Part shown: positions 62,515 to 64,000 of the stretch, in pieces
How positions within the stretch are numbered: position 1 is the first letter of the stretch
Layout of the letters: each line of letters begins with the position of its first letter
Origin: Croceibacterium mercuriale
GTDB taxonomy: Bacteria; Pseudomonadota; Alphaproteobacteria; Sphingomonadales; Sphingomonadaceae
DNA: 64,000 bases
Direction of reading: 5' to 3'
Assembly (NCBI RefSeq): GCF_000802385.1
Contig: NZ_JTDN01000001.1
Coordinates: forward strand, 317,501-381,500
Notes under the pieces: model-generated
Told to the model about the DNA's origin: nothing
Seen by the model: only the letters and a program-made list of their open reading frames with translations
Database searches by the model: none
Made by a program: the position numbers and the translations under genes

Positions 62515-64000
62515 CAGAACTGGAAGCGTGCGCCGAAGTAGAACTGCCGCCCGGTATGGGTGTTCACCAGGATGCTGTCACGCCCGGTATCGGTGAACTG
62601 CTCGTTGAACGTATCCAGCAGGTTCAGTCCTTCCAGCGTCAGCCGCAGATTGTCGGTCAGCGAGTAGCCGATCGACCCGTCCAGCGTCAGCGAGTTACGG
62701 ACCCCGTCCGCGTTGTTGAAGCTGGTGCCGCTGGGGATGGCTGTCAGATAATCGTCGCGATAGGCCGCCGACACCCGCGCGCTGAACACGTCATCCTCGT
62801 AATACAGCGTCGCGTTGAAGGCATGCTTGGAAAGACCGAGCAGGTCGGCATCCGTGAAGCCGGTCGGCGACAGACGCGAGAAGTAGGTGATCTTGGAATC
62901 CACGTAGGTGTAGTTCAGCAGCGTGCCCAGATTGGCCAGCGCGCCCGGCAGGAAGCTGAACGGCTGCTGGTAGCTGACTTCCACCCCCTTCAGCGGACCG
63001 CCTTCGGTATTGACCGGCAGGTTGAACACGAACTCGTCCGACGGGGAGACACCCAGGCCGTCCAGCAATGCCAGCGGCAGGCCGGACTGGTTGAAGGGCT
63101 GCACCACGCGGGACGTCTGGATGTAGGTCTTGATGTCCTTGTAGAACAGGCCGACGCCGAGGAACGCCTCTGGCGCGAAGTACCATTCGGCCGACAGGTC
63201 CAGCGTGTTGGCGCGGATCGGATCCAGCAGCGGATTGCCCGAACTGACGGAGAACACGCCAACGGTGCTCAGGCTGCCGCCGGGTGTGATCGAGCCGAGG
63301 TTGGGCCGCGTCATCACCTTCGCCGCGCCCAGGCGCAGCAGGATGTCGGGCGTCACCTCCGCCGTCAGGTTGAAGGCGGGTAACCAGTCGTCGTAGGAGC
63401 GTTCCGCTTCCACCAGCTGCGCCGCACCGGCGACCAGCTGGTAGCCGCGCGAACGCTGGTCGGTGTGGACGTAGCGCAGCCCCAGATCACCACGCAGCGG
63501 GATCCCCACATCCACATCAAAGTCGAGCTGCAGGTACCCGGCCGTGTCCACTTCCGTCACGCCGCGGATGTTGCCCCGTGCATTGCCGTTGCTGGCACCC
63601 GAAAGTTCGAACAGCCCCTGATTGTTGTAGATGCTGAACAGGTCGGCGAACGCATCGATATCGGGCGCGATCCAGGCATCGGTGTTGCCGGCCGGATCGC
63701 CCAGATTGCGACCGAACCCGTCCACCAGATAGGTCAGGCCGGTCAGACTGGTCCCGGCGGGCAGCTGCGGCACCACGCCTTCGTTCACCCGGGCAAGCGC
63801 GTCGGATTCGAACTTGTAGCGCTTGATGTTGCCACCAGCCTTCAGCGTGAAGCTGTCGGTCAGTTCGTACGCCAGGTTGAGCTGGCCGGTAAGGATCCGG
63901 TTGTCGACGGAGTTCGGCCGCAGCCGGATCTCCGACCGCGGAATGCCGAAGGCGAAGCTGTTCGGATCGGTGACGTCGAAGCCGTAATTGATCAGCGGCA
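62514..64000 (-). CDS. TonB-dependent receptor, C-terminal part
   Basis: About 495 residues; the 5' end is beyond the window (the frame is open to base 63998). It is the beta-barrel of a large TonB-dependent transporter of the Caulobacter/sphingomonad type: SYDDWLPAFNLTAEVTPDIL, RLGAAKVMTRPNLGSITPGG, NPLLDPIRANTLDLSAEWYF, and the end RQFYFGARFQF with a terminal Phe for outer-membrane assembly. Substrate is inferred from the coupled pectinesterase to be pectin-derived oligosaccharides. Plug and TonB box are not visible. Confidence 0.93.
   Translation of the reverse strand, partial: PLINYGFDVTDPNSFAFGIPRSEIRLRPNSVDNRILTGQLNLAYELTDSFTLKAGGNIKRYKFESDALARVNEGVVPQLPAGTSLTGLTYLVDGFGRNLGDPAGNTDAWIAPDIDAFADLFSIYNNQGLFELSGASNGNARGNIRGVTEVDTAGYLQLDFDVDVGIPLRGDLGLRYVHTDQRSRGYQLVAGAAQLVEAERSYDDWLPAFNLTAEVTPDILLRLGAAKVMTRPNLGSITPGGSLSTVGVFSVSSGNPLLDPIRANTLDLSAEWYFAPEAFLGVGLFYKDIKTYIQTSRVVQPFNQSGLPLALLDGLGVSPSDEFVFNLPVNTEGGPLKGVEVSYQQPFSFLPGALANLGTLLNYTYVDSKITYFSRLSPTGFTDADLLGLSKHAFNATLYYEDDVFSARVSAAYRDDYLTAIPSGTSFNNADGVRNSLTLDGSIGYSLTDNLRLTLEGLNLLDTFNEQFTDTGRDSILVNTHTGRQFYFGARFQF

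Overview
The window is a GC-rich chromosomal segment from an alphaproteobacterium, most likely of the order Sphingomonadales. The evidence is the gene families present (DUF1489, a plant-type glutamate-cysteine ligase, a TonB receptor of the Caulobacter/Sphingomonas type, DUF6894, DciA-like DUF721) and the division-cluster and obgE-proB gene orders. There is no rRNA, CRISPR array, phage or complete insertion sequence. Most of the window is dense, translationally coupled housekeeping DNA. The last 10 kb is looser and contains several broken genes.

Layout. 1-9.9 kb (+): the 3' part of the division and cell-wall cluster (murC end, murB, ddl, ftsQ, ftsA, ftsZ), then a secreted TPR/SPOR protein, a YbjN-like protein and proC. 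9.9-16.2 kb: a decayed small gene (-), a Bax-inhibitor-1 family membrane protein with a strong terminator, a polyproline lipoprotein, tRNA-Ala(CGC), then obgE, proB, an SDR-type epimerase and a DUF1761 protein (+). 16.2-19.3 kb (-): serS, surE and a two-TM potassium channel with an RCK domain. 19.3-29.2 kb (-): a cellulose synthesis operon read as bcsR-like, bcsQ, a single-chain bcsA-bcsB fusion, bcsC and bcsZ, every junction overlapping or touching. 29.4-33.1 kb: ubiA (-), then rsmE, gshA and a membrane-anchored PilZ protein (+). 33.1-38.6 kb (-): dciA-like gene, two DsbA-like thiol oxidoreductases and smc. 38.6-44.8 kb: mutY, a small membrane protein, a serine hydrolase, nudC, small proteins, mgtE and a cyclophilin. 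44.9-49.0 kb (-): LysR regulator, corC, ybeY, phoH and an HTH protein. 49.2-56 kb: a secreted Sel1-repeat protein, a single-domain response regulator, a DUF6894 protein, an Rrf2 regulator with a thioredoxin-reductase-like flavoprotein, a three-gene set of envelope/unknown proteins, and ohrR.

The most unusual part is 56-61.2 kb. ohrR and its target ohr carry matching operator-like sequences 3 kb apart, but ohr has lost about 8 nt together with the loop that normally holds its catalytic arginine. An alpha/beta hydrolase beside it has a one-base frameshift. A manganese-catalase gene is reduced to fragments, with its last codons lying inverted on the opposite strand. A HWE-kinase ATPase fragment carries a nonsense codon. 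An apparently intact BLUF blue-light receptor sits among these remnants. The window closes (61.4-64 kb, -) with a pectinesterase lipoprotein translationally coupled to a TonB-dependent receptor, a piece of a pectin-use locus.

Coordinates, reading frames and motifs were read directly from the sequence. Family names rest on recalled family features and no database search was run.
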